IMG/VR virus record: IMGVR_UViG_3300044940_000392
Location: 1 to 62,237 of that record
Source: a virus
Reading direction: 5' to 3' (one strand)
DNA length: 62,237 bases
This document shows positions 40,638 to 49,213 of this stretch, piece by piece (position 1 is the first letter of the stretch; every line of letters starts with the position of its first letter). The notes beneath the pieces are model-generated. The model was not told where the DNA came from. It was given only the letters and a program-made list of their open reading frames with translations, and did not search any database. The position numbers were made by a program, and so were the translations under genes.

Positions 40638-40751
40638 ATGAAAAAACAAAAACTTGTCGAAACAGCATTTGAAGCAATGATTAAGGCAATTAAGCCTGAA
40701 GTTAATAAACTTGTTAAATTTTACGAAAAAAATTATAAGGAAAAAGTATAA
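40638..40751 (+). CDS. 37-residue basic peptide
   Basis: MKKQKLVETAFEAMIKAIKP..., all helical and Lys-rich, from ATG at 40638, five bases after the previous stop. It is the C-terminal part of a longer open frame that overlaps copy 3. Not recognised. Confidence 0.4.
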   Translation: MKKQKLVETAFEAMIKAIKPEVNKLVKFYEKNYKEKV

Positions 40752-40762
40752 GGAAAATTATC

Positions 40763-41170
40763 ATGAAAACTCTAAACATTAAATTGTCTGCTCCCGAAGG
40801 TTTTGAATTTATTCCATTTGATACCGAGCCGCGCTTTTTAGAAAAAGATGAATATGGAATTATTTATCCTAACGATGATTCGGAAGATAATGTAATAAAA
40901 GCTAAAGAAAAAACTTTATTAAAATATATCCCTTTAAGAAAGTTTTCTCAGTTGCCTAAAATTTCATTCAAAGTGGACAGTTCACATTCATATAATGAAA
41001 ACATCTGTATCCCTGATGGATATGTTATTTTAGGTTTCGATAAATTATTCTATTTACAACAGAGTGGCGCGGATTATTGGTTAGATTCTTTTGGAAAAGT
41101 CAGAGAATTTAATAATGCCGATGGAATTGATTCTTATCAATTCTGGTTCGGATTAAAAAAGAGACCATAA
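40763..41170 (+). CDS. EYG/IP-GY paralogue 1, unknown
   Basis: 135 residues. Paralogue of the gene at 44101: both have IKL..P.GF.F.P, then (R)...K.EYG, then IP(D/E)GY...GFD, then Y.L...GKV and a final GLKK. The same order over about 130 residues is good evidence for a second duplicated family in this arm. Unknown fold and function; beta-rich. Confidence 0.65.
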   Translation: MKTLNIKLSAPEGFEFIPFDTEPRFLEKDEYGIIYPNDDSEDNVIKAKEKTLLKYIPLRKFSQLPKISFKVDSSHSYNENICIPDGYVILGFDKLFYLQQSGADYWLDSFGKVREFNNADGIDSYQFWFGLKKRP

Positions 41171-41210
41171 AAAATTAATTACTTTTTTAAGAGAGGAAAT
41201 AAAAAATAAA

Positions 41211-41606
41211 ATGAATACTCAAATTGCACAGGAGTGGGTTTATGCTTTAAGGAGCAGAAAATATGAACAAGCAAAAGGTAATTTGAAAACATTTTCAGGT
41301 TATTGCTGCTTGGGTGTTTTATGTGATTTACATAAAAACCAAACACAAGAAGGTGAATGGATAATTTCCCAAGATGGAAATTATTGTTATAAAACAAAAT
41401 CTGAAGAATCTAGAATTTTTTTACCTGAAGAAGTCGTTGAATGGGCGGGAGTAAAAACATTCAATCCTTATATTACAAACGAAGAAAAATGCGAAAAAAC
41501 GGATAAAAAATTTATGAAAAAAATACCGTTATCACGATTGAATGATAATTATTGGAACTTTCGTGAAATTGCTGAAATCATTGAAAAATATCAGGAGGAA
41601 CTATAA
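41211..41606 (+). CDS. YCCLGVLCDLY family protein, copy 4
   Basis: 131 residues: WVYALRSRKYEQAKGNL, then GYCCLGVLCDLHKNQ, LPEEVVEWAGV, SRLNDNYWNFREIAEIIEKY. All three Cys present. Part of a run of three copies (41211, 41608, 42010), each following within a few bases, so recent tandem duplication is likely. Its C-terminus carries an extra Lys-rich insertion (KKFMKKIPLS). Confidence 0.75.
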   Translation: MNTQIAQEWVYALRSRKYEQAKGNLKTFSGYCCLGVLCDLHKNQTQEGEWIISQDGNYCYKTKSEESRIFLPEEVVEWAGVKTFNPYITNEEKCEKTDKKFMKKIPLSRLNDNYWNFREIAEIIEKYQEEL

Positions 41607-41607
41607 A

Positions 41608-41997
41608 ATGAAAGTTGAAATTGCACAAAAATGGATTAATGCATTAAGAAGAGGTGAATATGCACAAATAAAAAGAACCTTGAAATCTTTTTCCGGCTTT
41701 TGTTGTTTAGGTGTTCTATGTGACATTCATAGAAAAGAAACCGGAAAAGGCAATTGGGATTTTCAGTCATCAAATGGTGAAATTTGTTATAACATTGATG
41801 CAAGAGATTATACTGCTTTCTTACCGAAAGAAGTGTGTGAATGGGCAGGTATAAAAGAAGAAGATCCTAGAGTATTATTAAGTGACGAAGAAAATCCTGC
41901 TGAAAAAAACATGTCCTCTTTATCATCCTTAAATGATAGTGGAACTAGTTTTTCGGAAATTGCGGATATTATTGAGGAAAATATCGAAACAATATAA
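41608..41997 (+). CDS. YCCLGVLCDLY family protein, copy 5
   Basis: 129 residues from ATG at 41608. The longer frame to 41542 lies inside copy 4. WINALRRGEYAQIKRTL, then GFCCLGVLCDIHRKE, LPKEVCEWAGI and SSLNDSGTSFSEIADIIEE. Ribosome site AGGAGG lies 11-16 bases before the start. Second of the tandem triple. Confidence 0.75.
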   Translation: MKVEIAQKWINALRRGEYAQIKRTLKSFSGFCCLGVLCDIHRKETGKGNWDFQSSNGEICYNIDARDYTAFLPKEVCEWAGIKEEDPRVLLSDEENPAEKNMSSLSSLNDSGTSFSEIADIIEENIETI

Positions 41998-42009
41998 GAA
42001 GAGATTATA

Positions 42010-42363
42010 ATGAATATACAAATTGCTGAAAAATGGATTGAAGAATTAAGAAGCGGAAACTACGTACAAGGAAAGTTTAAGCTAAAATCCAATGAAGGAT
42101 ATTGTTGCTTAGGTGTTCTATGTGAGCTTTATCTGAAAGAAAATCCTAAAAAAGAAAACTGGAAATACAATAAAATAGTAGATGCATACACAATTTTTAA
42201 TGAGTATGATTATTTACCTGAAGAAGTCCAGAAATGGGCGGAAATAAAATCAGATGATGCATATCTTTCTCCGGGTGTATCTTTAAGTATCTTGAATGAT
42301 CGTCTTGATTATGATTTTAATCGAATCGCACAAATTATCGAAAATGAAAAGGAATTTCTATAA
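42010..42363 (+). CDS. YCCLGVLCDLY family protein, copy 6
   Basis: 117 residues: WIEELRSGNYVQGKFKL, then GYCCLGVLCELYLKE, LPEEVQKWAEI, SILNDRLDYDFNRIAQIIE. Third of the tandem triple. The next gene begins on the next base. It preserves the Cys and the LND..(D/S)F..IA end despite about half of the residues differing. Confidence 0.75.
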   Translation: MNIQIAEKWIEELRSGNYVQGKFKLKSNEGYCCLGVLCELYLKENPKKENWKYNKIVDAYTIFNEYDYLPEEVQKWAEIKSDDAYLSPGVSLSILNDRLDYDFNRIAQIIENEKEFL

Positions 42364-42726
42364 ATGGAAATTTTCATTAATGGTTTACGCGAAGTAGAAA
42401 CAAAAAGTGGAAAAAACGCGGGGAGAAAATCTTTATTCTTTTCCGTCGCGTTCAAAATTGGGAATTCATTAATCATAACCACCGGGTGGAGATTATTTGA
42501 TAAAAAAATCCATCCTCAAATGGCTATGTACGGCGGCGGCAGGATTTTAAATCTATCCGCCGTTGATTCAGCAACCGCCGCGATGATTTATTTTAAATTG
42601 AAAGAAAAACTAGTAGATGAATATTCAAAATATGAATTATCAGAAGATTTGAATGAAGCAACGCGGTTAATCATCGCACGGAAGTCTGATGTACAAAAAA
42701 TGCTACCGGAGTTAATCAATGCCTAA
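42364..42726 (+). CDS. Small protein, unknown
   Basis: 120 residues, alpha/beta with Lys/Arg-rich loop (LREVETKSGKNAGRKSLFFSV) and GWRLFDKKIHPQMAMYGGGRILN. Overlaps the next gene by 8 bases. Not recognised. Confidence 0.6.
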   Translation: MEIFINGLREVETKSGKNAGRKSLFFSVAFKIGNSLIITTGWRLFDKKIHPQMAMYGGGRILNLSAVDSATAAMIYFKLKEKLVDEYSKYELSEDLNEATRLIIARKSDVQKMLPELINA

Positions 42727-43732
42727 GGCTGTAAAGTATGACTTTACTGAAAACGGAATTCAAGCTCGAATTGATAAATTCAATTCAGAACTGATCGGAC
42801 AAGATCACGTTAAAAAGTCTTTTGAGAAAGTTTTCAAACAGATTTATTTTGACGAAACATTTGGCTTCAAGGAAAATTCGATAATCGGCGCGGCGTTTCT
42901 ATGCGGGCCATCTGGAAGTGGTAAAAGCTTCGCCGCAACCGCAATGAGCAAGGCTATTCATGGCACGGATAGACATATTCTTAAAGTGAATTGTAATGAA
43001 TATGTAAACGATCATGAAATTGCTAAATTACTCGGAGCGCCGCCCGGATATTTAGGACACAGGGAAACACAACCGTTATTGTCTCAAGCGCGGTTGAACG
43101 CGGTAGCTTCGGAATTGTCCCCGGTTTCAATCATTCTATGGGATGAAATTGAAAAAGCATCTCCAAAGTTTGCTGATACAATCATGCAAATTCTCGACCG
43201 GGGTATTCTTCGTGTCGGAGATAATTCGCTTGTAAATTTTGAAAAAACATATCATTTGTTTACAACGAATATCGGATATAAATATAATTCATCAAGTTTT
43301 CTTTTAGCGGAAAATCAGAATAAAGAAAAAGATCAGATGGCCGCGCTTCGTAAAAATTTCCGCCCGGAATTTCTTAACCGAATCTCCTCTTTTTTGTTCT
43401 TCAATCCGTTTTCTAAAGCAGAAATTCAAAAACTGTTTGAAAAAATGTTGGTTGAACGCTTCGCTAATATTAGGCTTCAGGCTTCAGCACTTAAAGCGCG
43501 GTTAAATAAAATCGTTCTTTCTGTGAATTGCATGAACGAATACTTACCGAGGTTATCCGATTCAGTTTCCGGCGCGAGGAATATTAAGTATATCATTAAC
43601 AATGAGTTCTACCTCGTCGGGGCTGATCGGGTTTGTAAAGAAATAAATGATCTTCCAGAAGATTTTAATATTTACTTTGATTTCGTAAAAAACGAGTTAA
43701 TCGCTGAAATTATAACCGCCTATGAAGATTAA
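42719..43732 (+). CDS. Stand-alone Clp-type AAA+ ATPase (single D2-like module)
   Basis: 337 residues matching the second ATPase module of ClpA/ClpB: Walker A GPSGSGKS (63-70), pore segment GAPPGYLGH (106-114), Walker B IILWDEIEKA (139-148), sensor 1 TTNIG (182-186), Arg finger FRPEFLNRI (214-222), then a C-terminal helical lid. N-terminal and middle domains and the first module of ClpB are missing. It likely forms a hexameric unfoldase or remodeller. It lacks the IGF loop that docks ClpP, so action with a protease is not indicated. Phage targets are unknown. Confidence 0.85.
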   Translation: MPKAVKYDFTENGIQARIDKFNSELIGQDHVKKSFEKVFKQIYFDETFGFKENSIIGAAFLCGPSGSGKSFAATAMSKAIHGTDRHILKVNCNEYVNDHEIAKLLGAPPGYLGHRETQPLLSQARLNAVASELSPVSIILWDEIEKASPKFADTIMQILDRGILRVGDNSLVNFEKTYHLFTTNIGYKYNSSSFLLAENQNKEKDQMAALRKNFRPEFLNRISSFLFFNPFSKAEIQKLFEKMLVERFANIRLQASALKARLNKIVLSVNCMNEYLPRLSDSVSGARNIKYIINNEFYLVGADRVCKEINDLPEDFNIYFDFVKNELIAEIITAYED

Positions 43733-44111
43733 TAAAGTAGAAATTCATTTATCAAATTTCGTATTCTTAGCCGGAAGTATAAATCGAGATATTAAACTTC
43801 GATTTACTCTTTCCGTTCTAATGTATTGTGACGAAGGTGATCCTTTGGGTTATTCTATCTATGGTTGTATTGCTTATATCAATCATCAAGATAGATTAAC
43901 TTGGCACGGTCCTGCAACACGCTCACGCGGCGTGTTATATCAAAACTTTGTACCGTTTAAACGGCTACATATTGCAGTAACTAATAAACTCGCAGAAACT
44001 AAGTATGCGAAAAAACTGAAACGAAATGTTTTATCTTATTTTGAAAAAACGCCGGGGGAATTAGATCCATCTTTGGAGAATGAAGAAAAGGAGATTAGTT
44101 TTGAACTCTGA
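43722..44111 (+). CDS. Small protein, unknown
   Basis: 129 residues, beta-rich with many His, Lys and Tyr (YCDEGDPLGYSIYGCIAYINHQ). Overlaps the ATPase stop by 11 bases and the next gene by 11 bases. No family. Coupling to the ATPase hints that it might be its adaptor or substrate carrier. Confidence 0.6.
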   Translation: MKINKVEIHLSNFVFLAGSINRDIKLRFTLSVLMYCDEGDPLGYSIYGCIAYINHQDRLTWHGPATRSRGVLYQNFVPFKRLHIAVTNKLAETKYAKKLKRNVLSYFEKTPGELDPSLENEEKEISFEL

Positions 44112-44520
44112 TTTTATAAAAAATATCGAACTTCCTGCGGGATTTAAGTTTAATCCAGAAGATTGTGCTTTAAGACAGATTGGAAAAAATGAATATGGAT
44201 TATTTCTGAATAATAAAGGAAATTGGGTTTTATACTCAGGATATTCAGTAGATCCTGAAATATTAGGTATTCCGGTGTTTGAGAAAAAAAAGGAAAAATT
44301 GCATAATACTAAAATTATCTTAGAAGTTTTTAATTTATACAATCCTGATATGCGTATCCCTGAAGGATATATTCAATGCGGTTTTGATACTCCGAGAGGT
44401 TTATTCAATAAAGACATTAAGTATTATCTTTCTTATGAAGGGAAAGTTGAAGATACTTGGTTTAATTTAACATCTTCTCTTATTGTTGTAGGATTAAAAA
44501 AGGTTAATGAAAAGGAATAA
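44101..44520 (+). CDS. EYG/IP-GY paralogue 2, unknown
   Basis: 139 residues from TTG at 44101 (AAGGAG at 44087-44092, spacing 8). ATG at 44080 would add seven but lies inside the ribosome site. The chosen start matches the length of paralogue 1. IELPAGFKFNPE, KNEYGLFLNN, RIPEGYIQCGFD, YYLSYEGKVED, GLKKV are shared. Function unknown. Confidence 0.65.
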   Translation: MNSDFIKNIELPAGFKFNPEDCALRQIGKNEYGLFLNNKGNWVLYSGYSVDPEILGIPVFEKKKEKLHNTKIILEVFNLYNPDMRIPEGYIQCGFDTPRGLFNKDIKYYLSYEGKVEDTWFNLTSSLIVVGLKKVNEKE

Positions 44521-44527
44521 TTAAAAT

Positions 44528-45100
44528 ATGAAAATTGAAGATATCGAATCTCTCCAAGAACCGCTTGATGAAAATTTTCGTAAGAAACCCGGCGATCCAA
44601 AGTTTGATCCGGTAAAAGAATCTGAAGCCGCTGCGGATACGGAAGTTAAGGAAATTGAAACGCGGGACGCCGATTTAGTATTAACCATAACTCCTTCAGT
44701 TTCTGAAAAAACTTCAACCGGGCAGGTAGCTAAAAAACTAGCAGAAATGTTATACAACGGCGTTTCCCGGGAGGTAGCATTAAAAACCCTAGGCGTTGAA
44801 GATCATGAAATTGATGCCCGGCAATTAGCGATTGAAGCGAATTCCTTCATCGTTCAAAATTACACATTCCCAGATGAAGCGCGGCGCATGGTCGTAAAAG
44901 CTACGCTTAACAAGTTGCTGACCGATGCTATAATGACCGGAGACATCGACACGGTGTTGAAGGCAACTAAGCAAATCGCGTCTGACCCGGACGTTGGTTT
45001 GACCGCGCCGCCCCAGAATGTGGTAAACATTTCATTAGAAAAAGTTAATGAAGCGTTGAATAAAGCGAATGATAGAGATGAATTCAAATTTGATGATTAA
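44528..45100 (+). CDS. Terminase small subunit candidate or DNA-binding protein
   Basis: 190 residues. Disordered acidic N-terminus of about 60, then KKLAEMLYNGVSREVALKTLGV (an HTH-like segment near residues 78-100), then helices and IASDPDVGLTAPPQNVVNIS near the end. The combination of HTH, an IA.DP.(V)GL segment and this size recalls small terminases. But it lies on the strand opposite the large subunit, 26 kb away, so the role remains open. No other candidate small terminase was seen. Confidence 0.4.
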   Translation: MKIEDIESLQEPLDENFRKKPGDPKFDPVKESEAAADTEVKEIETRDADLVLTITPSVSEKTSTGQVAKKLAEMLYNGVSREVALKTLGVEDHEIDARQLAIEANSFIVQNYTFPDEARRMVVKATLNKLLTDAIMTGDIDTVLKATKQIASDPDVGLTAPPQNVVNISLEKVNEALNKANDRDEFKFDD

Positions 45101-45119
45101 AGAAAAGTTTAATTAAAAA

Positions 45120-45278
45120 ATGTCTGAACCAAAATTTCAAGAATACGCGCACGATAAATATTTCAATACAAAACAATCCGATATTGAACAACCCGCGACG
45201 CCGGGGATTCATATTTTAAGAGAAACAGAAATAAAGAAAATGAAGAAAAAATTAAAGGAAATTCTGTTAAAGAAATGA
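45120..45278 (+). CDS. 52-residue basic protein
   Basis: MSEPKFQEYAHDKYFNTKQ..., ending in a Lys-rich helix (EIKKMKKKLKEILLKK). The ATGA overlap with the nuclease gene indicates coupled translation. Unknown. Confidence 0.5.
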   Translation: MSEPKFQEYAHDKYFNTKQSDIEQPATPGIHILRETEIKKMKKKLKEILLKK

Positions 45279-46126
45279 ACTGGAAGGCATTAAAAAAAGA
45301 AATCGATTGGGATAAAGTCGATTCTGCGATCATATCCGCGGATCAAGAAAATATTTCAACGGAAGTATTTAAAGTCGCAAAAAATATGGTCATGGACGCG
45401 ACTGAGTATTTTTTACCACTTGATTTGAAATGGTTCACGATTGTTCAGGTTGAAAAAGAATTTGAACATACATACGGAACATTGACTGACCGCGGGTTTA
45501 TTGATTTAATTCTTAAAATTAAGAAAACCGCAGGTAAGCCGTATTCAGATTACGCGGATGAAAAAATCTTAATCGACTGGAAAACCACGGGCGGCGAATT
45601 AAATACTACATGGAGGAATTATTATATTGAATCGTGGCAATGGAAGCGTTACTCCGCGAATGAAGGGAATAAGTTATTTGAATATCGCGGAATTTCTTCA
45701 AAAACGAACTGGGATGGAAATCGTTTCGTATCTTCTTGCGCTCCGTTGATTTTATCAGTCCCTGATAATAATTACGAAAATGTCGAAGATGATTTACTTC
45801 TCCGTCAAAAACTGCGGCTTGCATTACAAAATTCCACACTATACCCAAGAAACATGCCTTCGGCTTGTTTTAAGTTTAATGAAAAGTGTGAATTTTTCGA
45901 TGGATGCGCGGCGGGCACTTCTAAACGGGATTTAATTCCGCTAGAAGTTTTAAATAAAACGTCTTATTCCTCGGACGAAACGTTCTTACTTTGCCCGGAA
46001 AAATATCGGCTTACGAAATTAACAGAAAGCCGTAAAGATGATTTTGAAAACTCAAGCGGAATGGGAACATTAGTCCACCGCGGTTTAGCTGAAATTTATT
46101 TACAATTCAAGGAAGAAAATGCTTAA
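45275..46126 (+). CDS. RecB/Cas4-like PD-(D/E)XK nuclease with permuted motif order
   Basis: 283 residues. Core: VEKEF (E60), GFIDLI (D77), LIDWKT (D101, K103) and ESWQWKRY (Q122, Y126), the metal site of RecB-type nucleases. Three Cys follow (C198, C205, C211). In the usual RecB/Cas4 order, CP..Y and G..(V)H come first. Here LLCPEKYR (C240) and GMGTLVHRG (H268) are last. The four Cys could still make an iron-sulfur cluster. So the domain looks circularly permuted, or is a first copy followed by the start of a second. It overlaps the next gene. Confidence 0.8.
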   Translation: MNWKALKKEIDWDKVDSAIISADQENISTEVFKVAKNMVMDATEYFLPLDLKWFTIVQVEKEFEHTYGTLTDRGFIDLILKIKKTAGKPYSDYADEKILIDWKTTGGELNTTWRNYYIESWQWKRYSANEGNKLFEYRGISSKTNWDGNRFVSSCAPLILSVPDNNYENVEDDLLLRQKLRLALQNSTLYPRNMPSACFKFNEKCEFFDGCAAGTSKRDLIPLEVLNKTSYSSDETFLLCPEKYRLTKLTESRKDDFENSSGMGTLVHRGLAEIYLQFKEENA

Positions 46127-47060
46127 TTTAAAGAAAAACACTGAAACATCTTCATCAAATGTCGTCGCGCCGCCGGATAAAAAAGTTCTCCGCGCTCCGG
46201 CTAAGAATTATCGAATTATCGACCCGGAGGAAGGCGAAGTTGTTCCTCAGGTTAATATTGCACTCATGGGATTACCGGGAACAGGCAAGACAAAATTCGT
46301 TGCCGATTTAATTGAACGCGGCGCGAAGGTTTTTACAATTAATACTGATCCGGGCGGCGCGGGAATGGAAACTATTCTTTCGCAGTTTATTAAGAAAGAT
46401 AATCTGGAAAAGTTCAAAACAAACTTTCGAGAAATTCAAATTTCCGATTATGACACACTCGATGAATTCCTAGAGAATCCTTTAAAGTTTTACCCGAAGA
46501 TGTGGGAATTTAATCCTGACTTTCTTGTATGGGAAGGGTTCTCGAATTTCCAACAAACGATGTTATCGGAAAAGATTGGGGAATTATATCGCGACGCTGC
46601 GGAAAGTTCGGATAAGAATAAAAACGTATCAGAAACCCGCGCTGAGGGCTTGAAGCTCGAAATGCAAGACTGGGGTATGATTCGGAATGGTACAATCCGC
46701 CGGATCGAAGATTTTCTTCAAATCAAAAATCCGAATAAAGCCGCATTTCCGAAAATTTTAACAATTCACGAAGCGGTTGAAACTGTTACGTTGAAGCAGG
46801 AAAACGCGCCCCCGAAGATTGAAGAACGCGCTTCATCTCGCCCGGCCCTTCAAGGCGGTGCTAAAAATATTCTTGGCGGCGGGTTTTCACTAATTCTCCG
46901 AACGTCAATTGAAGGAAAAAGGTATTTCTACGAAAATACAACCAAAACCCTCGGTATGACAAAAAATCGTGGAATCGATCTTCCTGAAGGGAAATTTGAA
47001 GCGTCCGCGGAAACCGTAATCAATGCAATCGAACGGTCATATGGAATTAAACTGTTCTAG
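46119..47060 (+). CDS. Sak4-like RecA-fold ATPase (AAA_24 type)
   Basis: 313 residues. Walker A GLPGTGKTK (51-59), Walker B FLVWEG (135-140), a TDPGGAG segment near residues 76-82 and a C-terminal beta part. This layout is that of Sak4 and AAA_24 phage ATPases, which help pairing of single strands with SSB. Its neighbours (RecB-like nuclease directly upstream and coupled, SSB candidate downstream) support a recombination module. The first 30 residues are a Lys/Ser-rich disordered tail. Confidence 0.75.
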   Translation: MLNLKKNTETSSSNVVAPPDKKVLRAPAKNYRIIDPEEGEVVPQVNIALMGLPGTGKTKFVADLIERGAKVFTINTDPGGAGMETILSQFIKKDNLEKFKTNFREIQISDYDTLDEFLENPLKFYPKMWEFNPDFLVWEGFSNFQQTMLSEKIGELYRDAAESSDKNKNVSETRAEGLKLEMQDWGMIRNGTIRRIEDFLQIKNPNKAAFPKILTIHEAVETVTLKQENAPPKIEERASSRPALQGGAKNILGGGFSLILRTSIEGKRYFYENTTKTLGMTKNRGIDLPEGKFEASAETVINAIERSYGIKLF

Positions 47061-47069
47061 GAAAATCTA

Positions 47070-47549
47070 ATGGTTAAATATGAAGTTTTGTCTAAAATTT
47101 TTCGTCATTGTGTTGAGAATGATACAAAATTTTTTAGATCATCCGTAGCTTACGAATTACATGACATATCTGCCGGAAATATTGGATACAGTTTAAAAGA
47201 ATTGAGGAAACAGAAATATATTGAATTAATCGGGTATAACGATTACGAATTAACTGTATTTTCTCAAATGATGTTATATATCGGAAGAGTAATTCGCCGA
47301 TATTTTTCAATCGCAAATACAGAGATACGCATTGAAATATTGAAATGCTTAGAAGGAAATGGAATTCGCGGCGATTTTATGGACTTCATTCTTACGAATG
47401 ATTTAACACCAGAGGAGTTTGCGAAGTTTCTTGATCTTTCTATCCAAGAAGTTAATTATTTACTTGATTATATCGACATAAACCTGTGCCGTACTGCTAT
47501 TAAACGGCGGATACAACTTCCTTTTTCAACTCTTTTGTTAGATGAGTAA
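47070..47549 (+). CDS. Helical protein with possible winged-helix domain
   Basis: 159 residues. FFRSSVAYELHDISAGNIGY followed by LKELRKQKYIELIGY looks like a winged-helix fold, and LTPEEFAKFLDLSIQEVNYL like a second HTH. May bind DNA in recombination or regulation. Its last 50 bases overlap the 3' end of the minus-strand gene at 47500. Not recognised as a named family. Confidence 0.55.
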   Translation: MVKYEVLSKIFRHCVENDTKFFRSSVAYELHDISAGNIGYSLKELRKQKYIELIGYNDYELTVFSQMMLYIGRVIRRYFSIANTEIRIEILKCLEGNGIRGDFMDFILTNDLTPEEFAKFLDLSIQEVNYLLDYIDINLCRTAIKRRIQLPFSTLLLDE

Positions 47550-48000
47550 ATAATTCACCGGGGTCGGTTTTATACGAAGTCAATTCCCATAACATATTAC
47601 ATACATGTTGCAAGACATAAATACAAACTTCAGAACAAAAAAACTTATGGGGACGTTGACGGACAAAAGGTAAAACGAATTTGAAAATTCCGGCCCAGTC
47701 GTACCCGGCGTCACATAAAGAGGCGGCGTAGGCGAGAAGATTTTCATATTCATAATCTGGAATTTCAATAGGAACTAAATCCCATTTTTCTGGATTTAAG
47801 TGAATGAATTTGAATCGAACGCCGCCTTCTTTTTCATAAGATGAGAAACATAATGATAATTCCCTGTTATTTTTTTCATCTTTAATTTTATGTGGAAAAA
47901 TCATTTCCACATGAGAATATGGTGATTTGGTTTTCCATGAAATTGCTTTTGAAAATGCTCCACCGTGCGCGGCTTTGAAAAATGCTAAATGGATTATCAT
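47500..48000 (-). CDS. Permuted NlpC/P60-like (papain fold) protein
   Basis: 166 residues on the minus strand inside the plus-strand arm. PYSHVEMIF (H30) and KFFCSEVC (C122) match the His-first, Cys-last pattern of permuted NlpC/P60 enzymes (YiiX/LRAT-like), with a helical region between. Such proteins cut peptides, amides or acyl groups. Being alone on this strand, it probably has its own control and is a moron-type insertion. Roles could include lysis, DNA delivery or host interference. Convergent overlap with the gene at 47070. Confidence 0.65.
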   Translation of the reverse strand: MIIHLAFFKAAHGGAFSKAISWKTKSPYSHVEMIFPHKIKDEKNNRELSLCFSSYEKEGGVRFKFIHLNPEKWDLVPIEIPDYEYENLLAYAASLCDAGYDWAGIFKFVLPFVRQRPHKFFCSEVCIYVLQHVCNMLWELTSYKTDPGELFTHLTKELKKEVVSAV

Positions 48001-48028
48001 ATATTTTTATTATAAATTATTAAAAATA

Positions 48029-48421
48029 ATGAATAATAATCTAAAAATCTTAGAAAAATATTATAAATCCTTACCTAAACTCCCACGCGGTCAACATAGA
48101 CTCGTTGCGGGAATTTGGGAGAAAAATAAATTAATCTCTTTAGGGTTCAATCAGCTAAAAACTCATCCGTATCAAAAACAAACGCAAGAAAAAATTAACC
48201 CGACGCGGCAATTTCTTCATGCCGAAATACATGCGCTAATCCAAGCGTTTCGTGTCCCTTCTTGGTCACCAGAGAGGTCAACCATGATCGTCTACAGGGA
48301 AACGCGGGGTGGCATTCCGGCGACCTCTAGGCCCTGTGAAGGGTGCTCTGAGGCGCTGCGCTTAGCCGGGGTGCGCCGCGTGCTGTATATGGACGATGAA
48401 GGCTTCATTAAAACTCTTTAA
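48029..48421 (+). CDS. Cytidine/dCMP deaminase-like protein
   Basis: 130 residues from ATG at 48029. The zinc site is clear: H64-A-E66 (LHAEIHAL) and P102-C103-x-x-C106 (RPCEGC). In a nucleotide-making phage, deamination of dCMP or cytidine would feed dUMP to ThyX. Length and the short spacing fit the deaminase fold, though substrate specificity cannot be read. The last third is GC-rich and differs in codon use from its neighbours. Confidence 0.75.
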   Translation: MNNNLKILEKYYKSLPKLPRGQHRLVAGIWEKNKLISLGFNQLKTHPYQKQTQEKINPTRQFLHAEIHALIQAFRVPSWSPERSTMIVYRETRGGIPATSRPCEGCSEALRLAGVRRVLYMDDEGFIKTL

Positions 48422-48514
48422 TCTAAGTAGTCGCGCCGCACACTACTAGTACAATGTGAATAGGCACGCAGAGTACCGCCAGCCTGAAATACCTCAAATA
48501 GAAAATAAACCAAA

Positions 48515-49204
48515 ATGTCAACACAATTCGCAAAAATGCAAGCAAAACCCATGCCGTCATTGGCGTGCGTTGGTAAAGTAACAGAAGTCGGCCCCGTTGC
48601 TGTATCCAAGTCCGGCGTTTATCTAACCTGCCCTGTTAAAATCGCCGCTTATGGCGCTGGCCGGGCACAAACTACTTATTTCACATTTAACCCCTCGTGG
48701 CTTACTCAAAAATTCCACGAAGCAGTTAATGAAGTTGGATCCGTGGAAAATTATTTTTCTGAAAACTTTGGAGGTCAAACATACGAAAAAGATGGAGTTG
48801 AAAAGGATGTAGCACGAAGTTTTGGTTTCGTGTATTCATCCAATATCGGAAATGCCGATGGCGATTCATTCCTAGAATGTCTACTTGGTGAAGATTTTGA
48901 TTCTTTCGTTTCGGAGGCATTTTCCGCTGATTTTGATGAGGAAAACCCAGATCTGGAAGCTATGACAAATCTTCTCGATTCGCAATTCCGGAACCGAAAG
49001 ATTGGTTATGTTCTGGTTCAAGGCCGTATTGACACCGGAAAGACTGACGAAAACGGGAAAAGGATATACGTTAAGGATAATAATTATGTTATCAAAAACT
49101 TTTTCCCGGTTAATGAGAAGAAGATTAAGTCCCTCGAAAAGTCTGCCGCGAAGTCCAAGACGGGCTTTAAGCTTACATTCGATCCAGACGAAGTTCTTAG
49201 TTAA
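48515..49204 (+). CDS. Putative single-stranded DNA-binding protein
   Basis: 229 residues. The first 60 have an OB-fold-like strand pattern (LACVGKVTEVGPVAVSKSG, then YLTCPVKIAAYG). The middle is acidic and C-terminal part rich in Lys with FDPDEVLS at the end, an acidic tip as in phage SSBs. It lies after the Sak4-like and nuclease genes and is followed by a strong terminator. A promoter-like TACAAT with a GTAC box lies 60 bp upstream. Assignment is by context and composition. Confidence 0.45.
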   Translation: MSTQFAKMQAKPMPSLACVGKVTEVGPVAVSKSGVYLTCPVKIAAYGAGRAQTTYFTFNPSWLTQKFHEAVNEVGSVENYFSENFGGQTYEKDGVEKDVARSFGFVYSSNIGNADGDSFLECLLGEDFDSFVSEAFSADFDEENPDLEAMTNLLDSQFRNRKIGYVLVQGRIDTGKTDENGKRIYVKDNNYVIKNFFPVNEKKIKSLEKSAAKSKTGFKLTFDPDEVLS

Positions 49205-49213
49205 TTTTTGAAA

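Noticed and set aside
48270-48500. GC-rich stretch as a second structured RNA
   Set aside because: Most of it is the coding end of the deaminase with its PCEGC motif; the remaining 90 bp show no strong hairpin.
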